The notes beneath the pieces are model-generated. The model saw only the letters and a list, made by a program, of their open reading frames with translations. It had not been told where the DNA came from and made no database searches. Of a stretch of 64,000 nt of DNA, positions 35,991 to 45,481 are shown in pieces (the stretch's first letter is position 1; each line of letters starts with the position of its first letter). Source of the DNA: Streptomyces lavendofoliae. GTDB taxonomy: Bacteria; Actinomycetota; Actinomycetes; Streptomycetales; Streptomycetaceae. The stretch spans positions 62,001 to 126,000 of the forward strand of contig NZ_BMTP01000014.1 in assembly GCF_014649735.1 (NCBI RefSeq), given 5' to 3'. The position numbers were made by a program, and so were the translations under genes.

Positions 35991-36075
35991 GTCCGGGTGG
36001 CGGAATGGCAGACGCGCTAGCTTGAGGTGCTAGTGCCCTTTATCGGGCGTGGGGGTTCAAGTCCCCCCTCGGACA
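35991..36075 (+). tRNA. tRNA-Leu (anticodon GAG)
   Basis: 85-nt class II tRNA with a long variable arm. The acceptor stem GTCCGGG pairs with CTCGGAC (one G-U). The anticodon stem CTAGC/GCTAG closes loop TTGAGGT, so the anticodon is GAG at 36024-36026, reading CUC and CUU. The T-arm is GGGGG-TTCAAGT-CCCCC. The CCA end is not encoded. A strong hairpin follows at 36081-36120. I see no direct repeat of its 3' end suggesting an integrated element here. Confidence 0.96.
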
Positions 36076-36080
36076 CAGCG

Positions 36081-36120
36081 GGAAGCGCGGGTTCGGTCGG
36101 CAGACCGGGCCCGCGCTTCC
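36081..36120 (+). terminator. tRNA-Leu terminator hairpin
   Basis: GGAAGCGCGGG (36081-36091) pairs with CCCGCGCTTCC (36110-36120), and the loop contains a further CGGTC/GACCG stem. It starts 6 nt after the tRNA 3' end. Confidence 0.8.
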
Positions 36121-36154
36121 GTGTGTCCGGGCGTCGCATAGGCTCGGCCGCACG

Positions 36155-37402
36155 ATGAAGAACACTGCCGATCCGCTGGAGCCCAAGGCCGACAAGGACA
36201 CCGTGCGGCGGCACAACCTGAGCCTGGTGCTGCGGGCCGTCCACGACGAGGGCGAGGCGACCCGGGCGGCCGTCGCGGCGCGGGTGGGGCTGACGCGGGC
36301 GGCGGTGTCGTCGCTGGTGGAGCAACTGCTCGCCGGAGGGTTCCTCACCGAGCAGGGCAAGACGTTCAGCGGGCAGGCGGGACGGCCCGGGACCGCGCTG
36401 CGGGTGGCGCGCACGGGGCCGGCCGGGCTCGGCGTCGAGGTCAACATCGACTACGTCTCCGTCTGCGTCGTCGACCTGGCCGGCAGCGACCGGGTGCGGC
36501 TCACCGAACACGTGGACAACCGGGGGGTCGCCCCCGCCGAGGTGCTGGAGCGGGCCGCGCGGATCGCGGCGCGGACGCTCACCTCGGCGGCCGGGCAGGA
36601 CCTGCACCCGGCCGGGGCGCGGCTCGCGCTGCCGGGCCTGGTGTCCGGCGGCACCGTGCGCCAGGCCCCGAACCTCGGCTGGAACCGGGTCGCCGCGGAA
36701 ACACTGTTCGCGCGTGCGCTGGGCGCGCTGCGTCCCGGGCGGCCGGCGCCGGCGGTGGGGTCGGACAACGAGGCGAACGCGGCGGCCCTGGCGGAGCTGT
36801 GGTTCGGCGTGGGCGCCGGGCCGGAACGGGTGCGCGGCTTCCTGTACCTCAGCGGCGAGATCGGGGTGGGCGGCGCCGTCGTCGTGGACGGTGAGCTGAT
36901 GCGCGGGGCGCACGGGTTCGCCGGGGAGATCGGGCACGCCGTGGCCGACGCGGAGGGCCCGCGGTGCCGGTGCGGTTCGCGCGGGTGCCTGGAGCAGTAC
37001 GCCGGCCAGGCCGCGCTGTTGCGGGGCGCGGGCCTCGACGAGACGGCGGGCATGCCGGGAGTGGCGGAGTTGGAACGGCGTGCCCGCGCCGGTGACGCCC
37101 GGACGGTGGCGGCGCTGGAGCGGGCCGGGCGGATGCTGGGGCTCGTGCTGTCCGGGGCGGTGAACCTGCTGGACCCGGAGGCCGTGGTGCTGGGCGGGAT
37201 CTACCGGCCGCTGATGCCGTGGCTGGGACCGGCGGTGGACCGGGAACTGACCCTGCGGGTCGTGTCGGGGCTGTGGCCGGAGGGCAGCGGGCGGCTGCGG
37301 GCCTCCTCGTCCTCGGGCGACGCGGCCCGGGGCGCCGCGGCGGCGGTGGTGCGGGGCGTCGTCGCCGACCCGGCGGGATACGCGGTACGCGCGGTGCGGT
37401 GA
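36155..37402 (+). CDS. ROK-family transcriptional regulator (xylose-associated)
   Basis: 415-residue repressor. An N-terminal winged helix-turn-helix (residues 15-75, TRAAVAARVGLTRAAVSSLVEQLL) joins a ROK sugar-binding domain with the zinc motif EIGHA...CRCGSRGCLEQY (about 265-290). The ATP-binding site of ROK kinases is not needed here. Its position beside divergent xylA and xylB suggests it senses xylose or a related sugar and represses both. A 25-bp imperfect inverted repeat in the xylA-xylB gap is its probable target. It converges on xylA and is separated from it by a hairpin. Confidence 0.9.
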   Translation: MKNTADPLEPKADKDTVRRHNLSLVLRAVHDEGEATRAAVAARVGLTRAAVSSLVEQLLAGGFLTEQGKTFSGQAGRPGTALRVARTGPAGLGVEVNIDYVSVCVVDLAGSDRVRLTEHVDNRGVAPAEVLERAARIAARTLTSAAGQDLHPAGARLALPGLVSGGTVRQAPNLGWNRVAAETLFARALGALRPGRPAPAVGSDNEANAAALAELWFGVGAGPERVRGFLYLSGEIGVGGAVVVDGELMRGAHGFAGEIGHAVADAEGPRCRCGSRGCLEQYAGQAALLRGAGLDETAGMPGVAELERRARAGDARTVAALERAGRMLGLVLSGAVNLLDPEAVVLGGIYRPLMPWLGPAVDRELTLRVVSGLWPEGSGRLRASSSSGDAARGAAAAVVRGVVADPAGYAVRAVR

Positions 37403-37448
37403 CGTCCCGCCGCGGCACCCACGCCCCGCGCGCCGGTGCCGCGGGGGC

Positions 37449-37474
37449 CGCCCCGGGGCGAGGGCCCCGGGGCG
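37449..37474. terminator. Hairpin between the ROK gene and xylA
   Basis: CGCCCCGGGG (37449-37458) and CCCCGGGGCG (37465-37474) pair perfectly around a 6-nt loop between convergent genes. Confidence 0.7.
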
Positions 37475-37479
37475 AGGGC

Positions 37480-38649
37480 TCAGCGGGTGGCGAGGAGGTG
37501 GTCCAGCGCCAGCTGGTCGAGGCGCTCGAAGCACATGGAGCGGGCCGCCGCCGCCTCGGGGTCGAACGTGTCGTACGCGGAGGCGTCCGCCAGCAGGGAC
37601 GCGAGGCCGTCCGCGGCGGTGGGGCGGGCCAGGTCGGGGAGGCGGGAGGCCGCGAGGGCCTCCTGGACCTCGGGGTCGGCGCGGAAGGCGGCGGCGCGCT
37701 CCTTGAGGATGAGGTAGTTGCGCATGCAGTTCTTCGCGGACTCCCAGACGCCGTCGAAGCCGTCGGTGCGCACCGGCTTGAAGTCGAAGTGGCGCGGTCC
37801 GTCGTAGCCCGCGCTCTCCAGGAGGTCGACGAGCCAGAAGGCCTGCCGGAGGTCGCCCGCGCCGAAGCGGAAGTCCTGGTCGTACTTGATGCCGGACTGG
37901 CCGTTGAGGTCGATGTGGAAGAGCTTGCCCGCCCACAGCGCCTGCGCGATGCCGTGCGGGAAGTTGAGGCCCGCCATCTGTTCGTGGCCGACCTCCGGGT
38001 TGACGCCGACCAGGTCGGGGCGCTCCAGGCGCTCGATGAAGGCGAGGGCGTGGCCGATGGTGGGCAGCAGGATGTCGCCGCGCGGCTCGTTGGGCTTGGG
38101 CTCGATCGCGAAGCGCAGGTCGTAGCCCTGTTCGGTGACGTACTGGCCGAGGAGGTCGAACGCCTCCTTCATCCGGTCGAGGGCGGCGCGCACGTCCTTG
38201 GCGGCGCCCGACTCCGCGCCCTCCCGGCCGCCCCACGCCACGTACACGCCGGCGCCGAGCTCGACCGCGAGGTCGATGTTGCGGATCGTCTTGCGCAGCG
38301 CGTAGCGGCGGACGTCGCGGTCGTTGGCGGTGAAGGCACCGTCCTTGAAGACCGGGTGGGTGAACAGGTTGGTGGTGGCCATCGGCACCTTCATGCCGGT
38401 GCGGTCCAGCGCGTCGCGGAACCGCTTGACCACCGCCTCGCGCTCGGAGTCGGAGGACCCGAAGGGGATCAGGTCGTCGTCGTGGAACGTCACGCCGTAC
38501 GCGCCGAGGGCGGCCAGGCGCTCGACGGATTCGACGGGGTCGAGCGCGGGGCGGGTCGCGGTGCCGAAGGGGTCGACCCCCTGCCAGCCCACGGTCCACA
38601 GCCCGAAGGTGAACCTGTCCTCGGGGGTGGGGATGAAGCGTTCCGACAT
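37480..38649 (-). CDS. xylA: Xylose isomerase XylA
   Basis: Converts D-xylose to D-xylulose (and glucose to fructose) with two divalent metals. 389 residues, the class I length known from Streptomyces. The N-terminus [22 protein letters not shown], catalytic His in [11 protein letters not shown] (about 54) and metal-ligand Glu in [12 protein letters not shown] (near 180) are intact, as is the downstream [10 protein letters not shown] metal block. The ATG has GGAGG about 8 nt upstream. It is divergent from xylB over an 83-bp gap with a probable ROK operator. Confidence 0.97.
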   Translation of the reverse strand: MSERFIPTPEDRFTFGLWTVGWQGVDPFGTATRPALDPVESVERLAALGAYGVTFHDDDLIPFGSSDSEREAVVKRFRDALDRTGMKVPMATTNLFTHPVFKDGAFTANDRDVRRYALRKTIRNIDLAVELGAGVYVAWGGREGAESGAAKDVRAALDRMKEAFDLLGQYVTEQGYDLRFAIEPKPNEPRGDILLPTIGHALAFIERLERPDLVGVNPEVGHEQMAGLNFPHGIAQALWAGKLFHIDLNGQSGIKYDQDFRFGAGDLRQAFWLVDLLESAGYDGPRHFDFKPVRTDGFDGVWESAKNCMRNYLILKERAAAFRADPEVQEALAASRLPDLARPTAADGLASLLADASAYDTFDPEAAAARSMCFERLDQLALDHLLATR

Positions 38650-38665
38650 GTGCGGCCTCCAGGTC

Positions 38666-38690
38666 TATTTGTTTTCTGACATTACTAATA
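38666..38690. promoter_or_regulatory. Candidate ROK operator between xylA and xylB
   Basis: Arms TATTTGTT (38666-38673) and TACTAATA (38683-38690) are an imperfect inverted repeat (6 of 8 pairs) about a 9-nt centre, total 25 bp. It is the only AT-rich segment in the gap and lies 17-41 nt before xylA and 43-67 nt before xylB, placed to control both. Confidence 0.6.
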
Positions 38691-38732
38691 CGCTACGGAC
38701 GGCCCTTCGCCAAGAAGCTGAGAGGTATCGAG

Positions 38733-40172
38733 ATGCAGTCGTCCCCGGCCGTGATCGGCGTGGACAGCTCCACCCAGTCCACCAAGGCGGTCCTGGTGGA
38801 CGCCGCTTCCGGGCAGGTGCTGGCCATGGGCCGGGCCGCCCACACGGTGAGCGGTGACGCCGGGGCGCGGGAGAGCGACCCCGAGCAGTGGTGGCGGGCG
38901 CTCGCCGAGGCCGTCGCCGGGGCGCTGGCGGGCTTCGACGCCCGCGTGGTCACCGGCATCGCCGTGGCCGGCCAGCAGCACGGCCTGGTCGTCCTGGACG
39001 GCGCCGGGCGACCGCTGCGCCCCGCCCTGCTGTGGAACGACACCCGTTCCGCGCCCCAGGCCGCCGCCCTCACCGACAGGCTCGGCGCCGACGGCTGGCT
39101 GGCCCGTACCGGTTCCGTACCGGTGGCGTCCATGACGGCCGGCAAGTGGGAGTGGCTGCGGGAGCACGAGCCGCGTACCGCCGAGGCCGCCGCGGCCGTG
39201 CGCCTCCCCCACGACTTCCTCACCGAGCGGCTCGGCGGGACGGCCGCGACCGACCCCGGCGACGCGTCCGGCACCTGCTGGTACAACACCGCGACCGGCG
39301 GCTACGACCCCGGGCTGCTCGACCTGCTGGGGCTGGACCCCGCCCGTCTCCCGGCCGTCGCCCCGACCGGCGCCACCCGCGTCGGGTCGCTGACCGCCCG
39401 GGCGGCCCGGGAACTGGGCCTGCCGGAGGGCATCGCCGTCGCCGCGGGCACCGGGGACAACATGGCCGCCGCCGTGGGGCTCGGGCTGGGCGGCCGGGGT
39501 CTGCTCGACCACCCGGTGGTCTCCCTGGGCACGTCCGGCACGGTCTTCGCGGCCACCCGGACCCGGCCGGCGACGGCGGCGCTCGCCGGCTTCGCCGCCA
39601 CCGACGGCACGTACCTCCCTCTCGGCTGCACGCTCAACTGCACGCTGGCCGTCGACAAGGTCGCCGCGCTGCTGGGCCTGGACCGCGAGGACGCCGTCCC
39701 CGGCGGGGAGGCCGTCCTGCTGCCGTACCTGGACGGCGAGCGCACCCCCGACCTGCCCGGCGCCTCGGGGCTGCTCACCGGGCTGCGCCACACCACCACC
39801 CGGCAGCAGCTGCTGGGGGCCGCCTACGAGGGCGCCGCGTTCAGCGTGCTGCGGGCCCTCGACGAGCTGCCGCGCGTGAGCGGGGACGTACCGCTGCGGC
39901 TGATCGGCGGCGGCGCCCGGGGGCGGACCTGGGTGGAGACGGTGCGCCGGCTCTCCGGGCGGGCCGTCGTCCTGCCCCGTACCGCCGAGCTCGTCGCCCT
40001 GGGGGCCGCGGCCCTGGCGGCGGGCGCCGCGTCCGGGGAGGACGCGGTGGCCGTCGCGGCCGCGTGGGGCGGCGGCGAGGGCGAGACCCTGCCCCCGCTG
40101 GAGCGCGACCGTGCCGCCTGGGACCGGATCGCCGCCGTGCTGCCCGCCTACGACGCGCTGGAGCGCCGGTGA
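38733..40172 (+). CDS. xylB: Xylulokinase XylB
   Basis: ATP-dependent kinase making D-xylulose-5-phosphate, which enters the pentose phosphate pathway. 479 residues, FGGY family. The N-terminal phosphate motif IGVDSSTQSTKAVLVD (7-22), the substrate block GQQHGLV near 79 and the C-terminal GGGARGRTWVE near 390 are present. The start ATG follows GAGAGGTATC. With XylA it completes xylose isomerase-route catabolism. No xylose ABC transporter is in the window. Confidence 0.96.
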   Translation: MQSSPAVIGVDSSTQSTKAVLVDAASGQVLAMGRAAHTVSGDAGARESDPEQWWRALAEAVAGALAGFDARVVTGIAVAGQQHGLVVLDGAGRPLRPALLWNDTRSAPQAAALTDRLGADGWLARTGSVPVASMTAGKWEWLREHEPRTAEAAAAVRLPHDFLTERLGGTAATDPGDASGTCWYNTATGGYDPGLLDLLGLDPARLPAVAPTGATRVGSLTARAARELGLPEGIAVAAGTGDNMAAAVGLGLGGRGLLDHPVVSLGTSGTVFAATRTRPATAALAGFAATDGTYLPLGCTLNCTLAVDKVAALLGLDREDAVPGGEAVLLPYLDGERTPDLPGASGLLTGLRHTTTRQQLLGAAYEGAAFSVLRALDELPRVSGDVPLRLIGGGARGRTWVETVRRLSGRAVVLPRTAELVALGAAALAAGAASGEDAVAVAAAWGGGEGETLPPLERDRAAWDRIAAVLPAYDALERR

Positions 40173-40194
40173 CCTGGGCGGATACCGTGGGGCG

Positions 40195-41124
40195 GTGAGA
40201 CGCAGGACCAGGCCCCCGCAGGCCCCGCTGCCGCAGCGCGCCGGGATCGACCCGGTGCGGCTGCGGCTGCCCGCCGACCCCGAGGGGGCGTGGCCGACCG
40301 TCCGTGACCACCTGCTCGGGCGGTACGCGGGGGCGATCGGCGCCGACCGGGTGGACGCGATGCTGGCGGCCGGCCGGTTCGTCGGGGCGGACGGGGCGCC
40401 GGTCGGTCCGCGCGAGGCGTACGCGCCGGGGCGCTACGTGTGGTTCCACCGGGACTTCCCGCCGGAGGAACGGGTGCCGTTCGAGGTGGGGATCGTCCAC
40501 CGGGACGAGCGGATCGTGGTGGCCGACAAGCCGCACTTCCTGGCGACGACGCCGCGCGGGCGGCATGTCACGGAGACGGCGCTGGCGCGGCTGCGGCGGG
40601 ACCTCGGCCTGCCGGAGTTGCAGCCGGCGCACCGGCTGGACCGGCTGACGGCGGGGCTCGCGCTGTTCGTGGTGCGGCCCGGGGACCGGGGCGCGTACCA
40701 GGCGCTGTTCCGGGACCGCCGGGTGCGCAAGGAGTACGAGGCGGTGGCCGCGTACGATCCGGGGCTCGCGCTGCCCGTGACCGTACGCAGCCGGATCGTC
40801 AAGGAGCGGGGCGTGCTCGCGGCGCGGGAGGAGCCGGGCGAGCCGAACAGCGAGAGCCGTGTCGAGCTGCTGGAGCACCGGGACGGGCTCGGCCGGTACC
40901 GGCTGGTGCCGGCGACCGGCCAGACCCATCAGCTCCGGGTGCACATGGCCCGTCTGGGGGTGCCGATCCTGCACGATCCGCTGTACCCCGTGGTGCGGGA
41001 GGACGGGCCGGAGGACTACACGCGTCCGCTGCAACTGCTGGCGCGGAGGCTGGAGTTCACCGACCCGGTCACGGGCGTGCCGATGCGGTTCGTCAGCGGG
41101 CTGGCGCTCAGTGGCCTCGGGTGA
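40195..41124 (+). CDS. RluA-family pseudouridine synthase
   Basis: 309-residue RNA-modifying enzyme. The catalytic Asp is in HRLDRLTAGLALF, and the downstream TGQTHQLRVHMARLGVPILHDPLY block is canonical. The N-terminal 75 residues resemble an S4-like or RNA-binding extension with PTVRDHLLGRY. The GTG at 40195 gives VRRRTRPPQAP, a basic start; no clear ribosome site is visible. The target (rRNA or tRNA uridine) cannot be assigned. Its 3' end overlaps the convergent metallo-hydrolase by 17 nt. Confidence 0.9.
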   Translation: MRRRTRPPQAPLPQRAGIDPVRLRLPADPEGAWPTVRDHLLGRYAGAIGADRVDAMLAAGRFVGADGAPVGPREAYAPGRYVWFHRDFPPEERVPFEVGIVHRDERIVVADKPHFLATTPRGRHVTETALARLRRDLGLPELQPAHRLDRLTAGLALFVVRPGDRGAYQALFRDRRVRKEYEAVAAYDPGLALPVTVRSRIVKERGVLAAREEPGEPNSESRVELLEHRDGLGRYRLVPATGQTHQLRVHMARLGVPILHDPLYPVVREDGPEDYTRPLQLLARRLEFTDPVTGVPMRFVSGLALSGLG

Positions 41125-41737
41125 CCCACTCCTGGAGGTGCGGGGCCTCGGCGCCGATCGTGGTGGTGTCCCCGTGTCCCGTGCGGACCACCGTCTCCGG
41201 CGGCAGGGTGAGCAGCCGGTCCCGGATCGAGTCGATGATCGTCGGGAAGTGGGAGAAGGACCGGCCGGTGGCGCCCGGGCCGCCGGCGAAGAGCGTGTCG
41301 CCGGTGAAGACGGAGCCCAGGTCCGGCGCGTACAGGCTCACCGCGCCGGGCGCGTGACCCGGCGTGTGCAGGACGGTGAGGTCGGCTCCCGCGATGGTGA
41401 GGGTCTGGCCGTCGGCAAGTTCGCCGTCCGGGTGGCTGTCGGGGTGGGTCAGCTTCCACAGCGGCAGGTCGTCGGGGTGCAGCAGGATGCGGGCGCCGGT
41501 GGCGGCGGCGAGCGCCGGGGCGGCGTCGATGTGGTCGTTGTGGGCGTGCGTGCAGACGATGGCCCGCAGCGTACGGCCGTCGAGGGCGGCCAGGATGGCG
41601 TCGGCGTCGTGCGCGGCGTCGATGACGATCGCCTCCGCGCCGTCCCCCACGATCCACACGTTGTTGTCGACGTCCCAGGTGCCGCCGTCCAGCGAGAAGG
41701 TGCCGGAGGTGACGAGGCGCTCGATGCGGGCGGTCAT
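41108..41737 (-). CDS. MBL-fold hydrolase, probable S-formylmycothiol (thioester) hydrolase
   Basis: 209-residue metallo-beta-lactamase-fold protein. THAHNDHID (near 63-71) is the HxHxDH zinc motif; further ligands are in TPGHAPG and FTGDTLF. Its start overlaps the stop of mscR as ATGA, so it is translated together with that enzyme. In actinobacteria this pair is common: MscR yields S-formylmycothiol and the MBL protein is the best candidate to hydrolyse it to formate and mycothiol. The reaction here is inferred from context; a glyoxalase II role is the alternative. Confidence 0.88.
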   Translation of the reverse strand: MTARIERLVTSGTFSLDGGTWDVDNNVWIVGDGAEAIVIDAAHDADAILAALDGRTLRAIVCTHAHNDHIDAAPALAAATGARILLHPDDLPLWKLTHPDSHPDGELADGQTLTIAGADLTVLHTPGHAPGAVSLYAPDLGSVFTGDTLFAGGPGATGRSFSHFPTIIDSIRDRLLTLPPETVVRTGHGDTTTIGAEAPHLQEWVTRGH

Positions 41738-42822
41738 CCGAAGACCACCACCGAACGCAGCACGTCGCCCTCGTGCATCCGCGCGAACGCCTTCTCGACG
41801 TCGCCCAGGCCGATCGTCTCGGTGACGAAGGCGCCCAGGTCGATGCGGCCCTGCTGGTGCAGGTCGATGAGCATGGGGAAGTCCCGGGAGGGCAGGCAGT
41901 CGCCGTACCAGGAGGACTTCAGGGCGCCGCCGCGTCCGAAGACGTCGAGGAGCGGCAGCTCCAGCTTCATCCCGGGCGTCGGTACGCCGACGAGGACGAC
42001 CGTGCCGGCGAGGTCACGGGCGTAGAACGCCTGCTGATAGGTCTCGGGGCGGCCGACCGCCTCGATGACGACGTCCGCGCCGAACCCGTCGGTCAGTTCG
42101 CGGATCGCCTCGACCGGGTCGGCGGTCCGGGAGTCGACGGTGTGGGTGGCGCCCATGGACCGGGCGGTCTCCAGCTTGCGGTCGTCGATGTCGACGGCGA
42201 TGATCCGCGCCGCGCCCGCCAGGCGGGAGCCCACGATGGCCGCGTCGCCGACGCCGCCGCAGCCGATCACGGCGACCGAGTCGCCCCGGCCGACCTGGCC
42301 GGTATTGATCGCCGCGCCGATGCCGGCCATCACGCCGCAGCCCAGCAGGCCGGCGATCTCGGGGGCGACGGCCGGGTCGACCTTGGTGCACTGGCCGGCG
42401 GCGACGAGCGTCTTCTCGGCGAAGGCGCCGATGCCGAGGGCCGGCGACAGTTCCGTGCCGTCCTCCAGGGTCATCCTCTGCCGGGCGTTGTGGGTGTCGA
42501 AGCAGTACCAGGGCCTGCCGCGGCGACAGGCCCGGCACTTCCCGCACACGGCCCGCCAGTTGAGGATCACGAAGTCGCCGGGCGTGACGTCGGTGACGCC
42601 CTCGCCCACCGCTTCGACGACGCCCGCGGCCTCGTGACCGAGGAGGAACGGGAAGTCGTCGTTGATGCCGCCCTGCTTGTAGTGCAGGTCGGTGTGGCAG
42701 ACCCCGCAGGCCTGGATCGCCACGACGGCTTCGCCGGGGCCGGGGTCCGGCACCAGGATGGTCTCCACGCGCACGGGTTCGTTCTTCCCCGGGGCGATGA
42801 CCCCTTTGACCTGCTGTGCCAT
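41734..42822 (-). CDS. mscR: S-(hydroxymethyl)mycothiol dehydrogenase MscR
   Basis: NAD-dependent zinc alcohol dehydrogenase of 362 residues that oxidises the formaldehyde-mycothiol adduct. Catalytic-zinc ligands are in [11 protein letters not shown] (near 40) and GHEAAGVV (near 64). The structural zinc cysteines are in [15 protein letters not shown] (near 95-109). The Rossmann motif [11 protein letters not shown] is near 195. Sequence such as [23 protein letters not shown] is typical of the mycothiol branch. It leads a two-gene detoxification operon with the MBL hydrolase and ties in with mshC at 22 kb, which makes the thiol. Confidence 0.94.
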   Translation of the reverse strand: MAQQVKGVIAPGKNEPVRVETILVPDPGPGEAVVAIQACGVCHTDLHYKQGGINDDFPFLLGHEAAGVVEAVGEGVTDVTPGDFVILNWRAVCGKCRACRRGRPWYCFDTHNARQRMTLEDGTELSPALGIGAFAEKTLVAAGQCTKVDPAVAPEIAGLLGCGVMAGIGAAINTGQVGRGDSVAVIGCGGVGDAAIVGSRLAGAARIIAVDIDDRKLETARSMGATHTVDSRTADPVEAIRELTDGFGADVVIEAVGRPETYQQAFYARDLAGTVVLVGVPTPGMKLELPLLDVFGRGGALKSSWYGDCLPSRDFPMLIDLHQQGRIDLGAFVTETIGLGDVEKAFARMHEGDVLRSVVVFG

Positions 42823-42908
42823 CGTGGCTCTTCCCTTCGTGGTGCGGATGTCCGGCACCACTATTCCGGTCCCGGGTGCCTGCCGGGGTGCATATTCGGC
42901 CGCGTGCG

Positions 42909-42946
42909 CGACGCCCCCGCCGGACGGGTGTCCGGCGGGGGCGTCG
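42909..42946 (-). terminator. Terminator of the amino-acid permease gene
   Basis: A perfect 17-bp stem, CGACGCCCCCGCCGGAC (42909-42925) with its complement (42930-42946), closes a GGGT loop. It lies 17 nt after the permease stop and 87 nt before the mscR start, so it insulates mscR. Confidence 0.85.
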
Positions 42947-42962
42947 TGGCCCGCCCCGCGGG

Positions 42963-44429
42963 TCAGTCCCGCGGCTGCGGGGCCGCCAGCGCGTTGACCC
43001 GCCTGCGGACGGCGAACCAGCCGCCGACGAGCAGAGCCGCGATCAGCGGCAGGCAGTTCACCGTGTACCGGCCGACGCCACCGCCCCACCACATCAGGAA
43101 CAGGACGGAGACCAGGAACACCAGCGTGACGATCTGGGTGTACGGGGCCCAGGGCAGCTTGTAGGACGGGCGGGTGACCCTGCCCTCCTTGGAGCGGGAC
43201 CAGAAGAGCAGCGAGCAGAGCATGATCATGCCCCAGGTGCCGAGGATGCCGATCGAGGCGAGGTTCAGCACGATCTCGAACGCCTCGCCGGGCATGACGT
43301 AGTTCAGCACGACGCCCAGGACGCCGAAGCCCGCGGTGAGCAGGATGCCTCCGTAGGGCACCTGGCCCTTGTTCATGCGGGCGGTGAACTTGGGCGCGGA
43401 GCCGGCCATGGCCATCGAGCGCAGGATGCGGCCGGTGGAGTACAGGCCGGAGTTGAGGCTGGACAGGGCGGCGGTGAGCACGACCAGGTTCATGATGTGG
43501 GACGTGCCCGGGATGCCGAGCTTGTCGAAGACGGTGACGAAGGGGCTCTGGTCGCCGGTGAAGGAGGTGTACGGCAGGAGCAGCGAGAGCAGCACGACCG
43601 AGCCGACGTAGAACAGGCCCACGCGCCACATGATCGAGTTGATCGCCTTCGGCATGATCTTCTCGGGGTTCTTGGTCTCACCCGCGGCGACGCCGACCAG
43701 CTCGACGGAGGCGTAGGCGAAGACGACGCCCTGGACGACCAGCAGCATCGGCAGCATGCCCATCGGGAACATGCCGCCGTTGTCGGTGAGGGTGGCGAGG
43801 CCCGGGGTGTGGCCGCCGACCTCGTGCTGGGTCACCACCAGGAAGATGCCGACGCACATGAAGATCACCAGTGCGGCGACCTTGATGATCGCGAACCAGA
43901 ACTCCATCTCGCCGAAGTACTTCACCGAGATCAGGTTCGCGGTGAGGACCACGGCGAGCGCGATCATGGCGAGCACCCACTGCGGGACGTCGCTGAACAG
44001 CGACCAGTAGTGCGCGAAGACCGCCGCCGCGGTGATGTCGGCCACGGCGGTGGTCGACCAGTTCAGGAAGTACAGCCAGCCGGCCGTGTAGGCGCCCTTC
44101 TCGCCCATGAACTCACGGGCGTACGAGACGAACGCGCCGGAGGACGGGCGGTAGAGCACCAGCTCACCGAGGGCCCGGACGACGAAGAAGGCGAAGACAC
44201 CGCAGACGGCGTACGCGATCGCGAGGGAGGGGCCGGCGCCCGCCAGGCGGCCGCCGGCGCCGAGGAAGAGGCCGGTGCCTATCGCGCCACCGATGGCGAT
44301 CATGTTGACGTGGCGGGACTTGAGGTCCTTGCTGTAACCGGCGTCACCGGCGTCGATGTGGGGGGCGCCCGTCGCCGCCGGGGCACCGGGGCTCAGGGTG
44401 TCGGCCGCAGGCATGGTGCGGTCACTCAT
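42963..44429 (-). CDS. APC-family amino-acid permease (AnsP/GABA-permease-like)
   Basis: 488-residue inner-membrane symporter with 12 predicted helices. The amino-acid transporter signature is at the first helix ([19 protein letters not shown], about 43-61), and [15 protein letters not shown] near 95 and [20 protein letters not shown] near 245 are conserved. The N-terminal 30 residues are a cytoplasmic Ala/Pro tail. The profile is closest to asparagine or GABA permeases; substrate specificity is not readable. It is followed by a strong terminator and is probably monocistronic. Confidence 0.92.
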   Translation of the reverse strand: MSDRTMPAADTLSPGAPAATGAPHIDAGDAGYSKDLKSRHVNMIAIGGAIGTGLFLGAGGRLAGAGPSLAIAYAVCGVFAFFVVRALGELVLYRPSSGAFVSYAREFMGEKGAYTAGWLYFLNWSTTAVADITAAAVFAHYWSLFSDVPQWVLAMIALAVVLTANLISVKYFGEMEFWFAIIKVAALVIFMCVGIFLVVTQHEVGGHTPGLATLTDNGGMFPMGMLPMLLVVQGVVFAYASVELVGVAAGETKNPEKIMPKAINSIMWRVGLFYVGSVVLLSLLLPYTSFTGDQSPFVTVFDKLGIPGTSHIMNLVVLTAALSSLNSGLYSTGRILRSMAMAGSAPKFTARMNKGQVPYGGILLTAGFGVLGVVLNYVMPGEAFEIVLNLASIGILGTWGMIMLCSLLFWSRSKEGRVTRPSYKLPWAPYTQIVTLVFLVSVLFLMWWGGGVGRYTVNCLPLIAALLVGGWFAVRRRVNALAAPQPRD

Positions 44430-44634
44430 CTGGAAGTCGCCTTTGTGAGGGGTCGTGCGGTATCAGCCGGCCCGTACGCGGGTGATGGGGATGGTCACCG
44501 CGACAGAAGGCCAGGGCACATAGTCACGGCTTCGCCGCCGTTTTGGCTGTGGCCTATGTCACGTACGGGCTGATCTGAGGTGTTTTTGAGGTTACCGACT
44601 GGTTAATCAGCGTTGAGCAGCTTACGGGGTCCGG

Positions 44635-45342
44635 CTACGGCGCGAGGACGTCGAGCTCGCGGAGCGCGCCCACGGCGATCTCCCTGGTGAGCTCCTCGGC
44701 GCGGGCCGCGTCCCGCTCCCGCACGGCCTCGGCGACCCGCACATGGAGGGTGACGGCCGCCGGGTCGGGGTCCTCGAACATCACGTGATGGTGGGTGCGG
44801 CCCGCGAGGACCTCCGCGACCACGTCCCCGAGGCGGGCGAACATCTCGTTGCCGGAGGCGTTGAGGACGACGCGGTGGAAGGCGATGTCGTGGACGAGGT
44901 ACGCCTCCAGCCGCCCGCCGCGCGAGGTGGCGACCATCCCGAGGGCCTGCTCGGTGAGCTCCCGGCACTGGCCCGGGGTGGCATGGGTGGCGGCGAGGCC
45001 GGCCGCGACCGGCTCGACGGCGGAACGGAGCACGGTCAGCGACCTGAGCTGGCGGGGGCGGTCGGCGCCGGCCAGCCGCCAGCGGATCACCCTGGGGTCG
45101 TACACGTTCCACAGCTCGGTGGGGCGCACGGTCACGCCGACGCGGCGGCGCGACTCCACGAGGTGCATGGACTCCAGGACGCGGACGACCTCGCGGATCA
45201 CGGTGCGCGACACCTCGAAGCGCCGGGCGAGCTCGTCGGTGCGCAGGACGCTGCCGGGCGGGTACTCCCCCGCGGTGATGGCGAGGCCCAGGGTGTCCAG
45301 CACATGCGTATGGAGTCCCTGGGCCTGCGTCGTCATGTGCAT
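44635..45342 (-). CDS. GntR-family (FadR subfamily) regulator of gluconate genes
   Basis: 235-residue repressor. The winged helix-turn-helix at 10-75 (LRTDELARRFEVSRTVIREVVRVLESM) is followed by an all-helical FCD ligand domain with putative metal or ligand histidines (HDIAFHR; HHHV). It is divergent from gluconokinase, and a symmetric TGAC-N6-GTCA site lies in the gap. It therefore probably controls gluconokinase and the gluconate permease in response to gluconate or 6-phosphogluconate. The ATG at 45342 is given; ATG at 45336 is equally possible, since neither has a strong ribosome site. Confidence 0.88.
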   Translation of the reverse strand: MHMTTQAQGLHTHVLDTLGLAITAGEYPPGSVLRTDELARRFEVSRTVIREVVRVLESMHLVESRRRVGVTVRPTELWNVYDPRVIRWRLAGADRPRQLRSLTVLRSAVEPVAAGLAATHATPGQCRELTEQALGMVATSRGGRLEAYLVHDIAFHRVVLNASGNEMFARLGDVVAEVLAGRTHHHVMFEDPDPAAVTLHVRVAEAVRERDAARAEELTREIAVGALRELDVLAP

Positions 45343-45365
45343 AGCGTAACCGCCGCCAATAAGTA

Positions 45366-45379
45366 TGACTTTTATGTCA
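45366..45379. promoter_or_regulatory. Candidate GntR operator upstream of the gluconate genes
   Basis: TGAC (45366-45369) and GTCA (45376-45379) form a perfect inverted repeat about TTTTAT, in the divergent gap between the GntR gene and gluconokinase, 24 nt before the regulator start. It is AT-rich against a GC-rich background. Confidence 0.6.
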
Positions 45380-45481
45380 CAGGCTCTTGAATACGTCGTA
45401 CTCCATGGGTTTCAGTGTCGGGCGACGGATGCCGCGGTGGCGTCCGGATCGATGTCGAGGAAGACAGCGAGGCACCCACCC

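Noticed and set aside
35991-36075. Integration site of a mobile element at tRNA-Leu
   Set aside because: There is no integrase, no direct repeat of the tRNA 3' end and no change in gene character around it.
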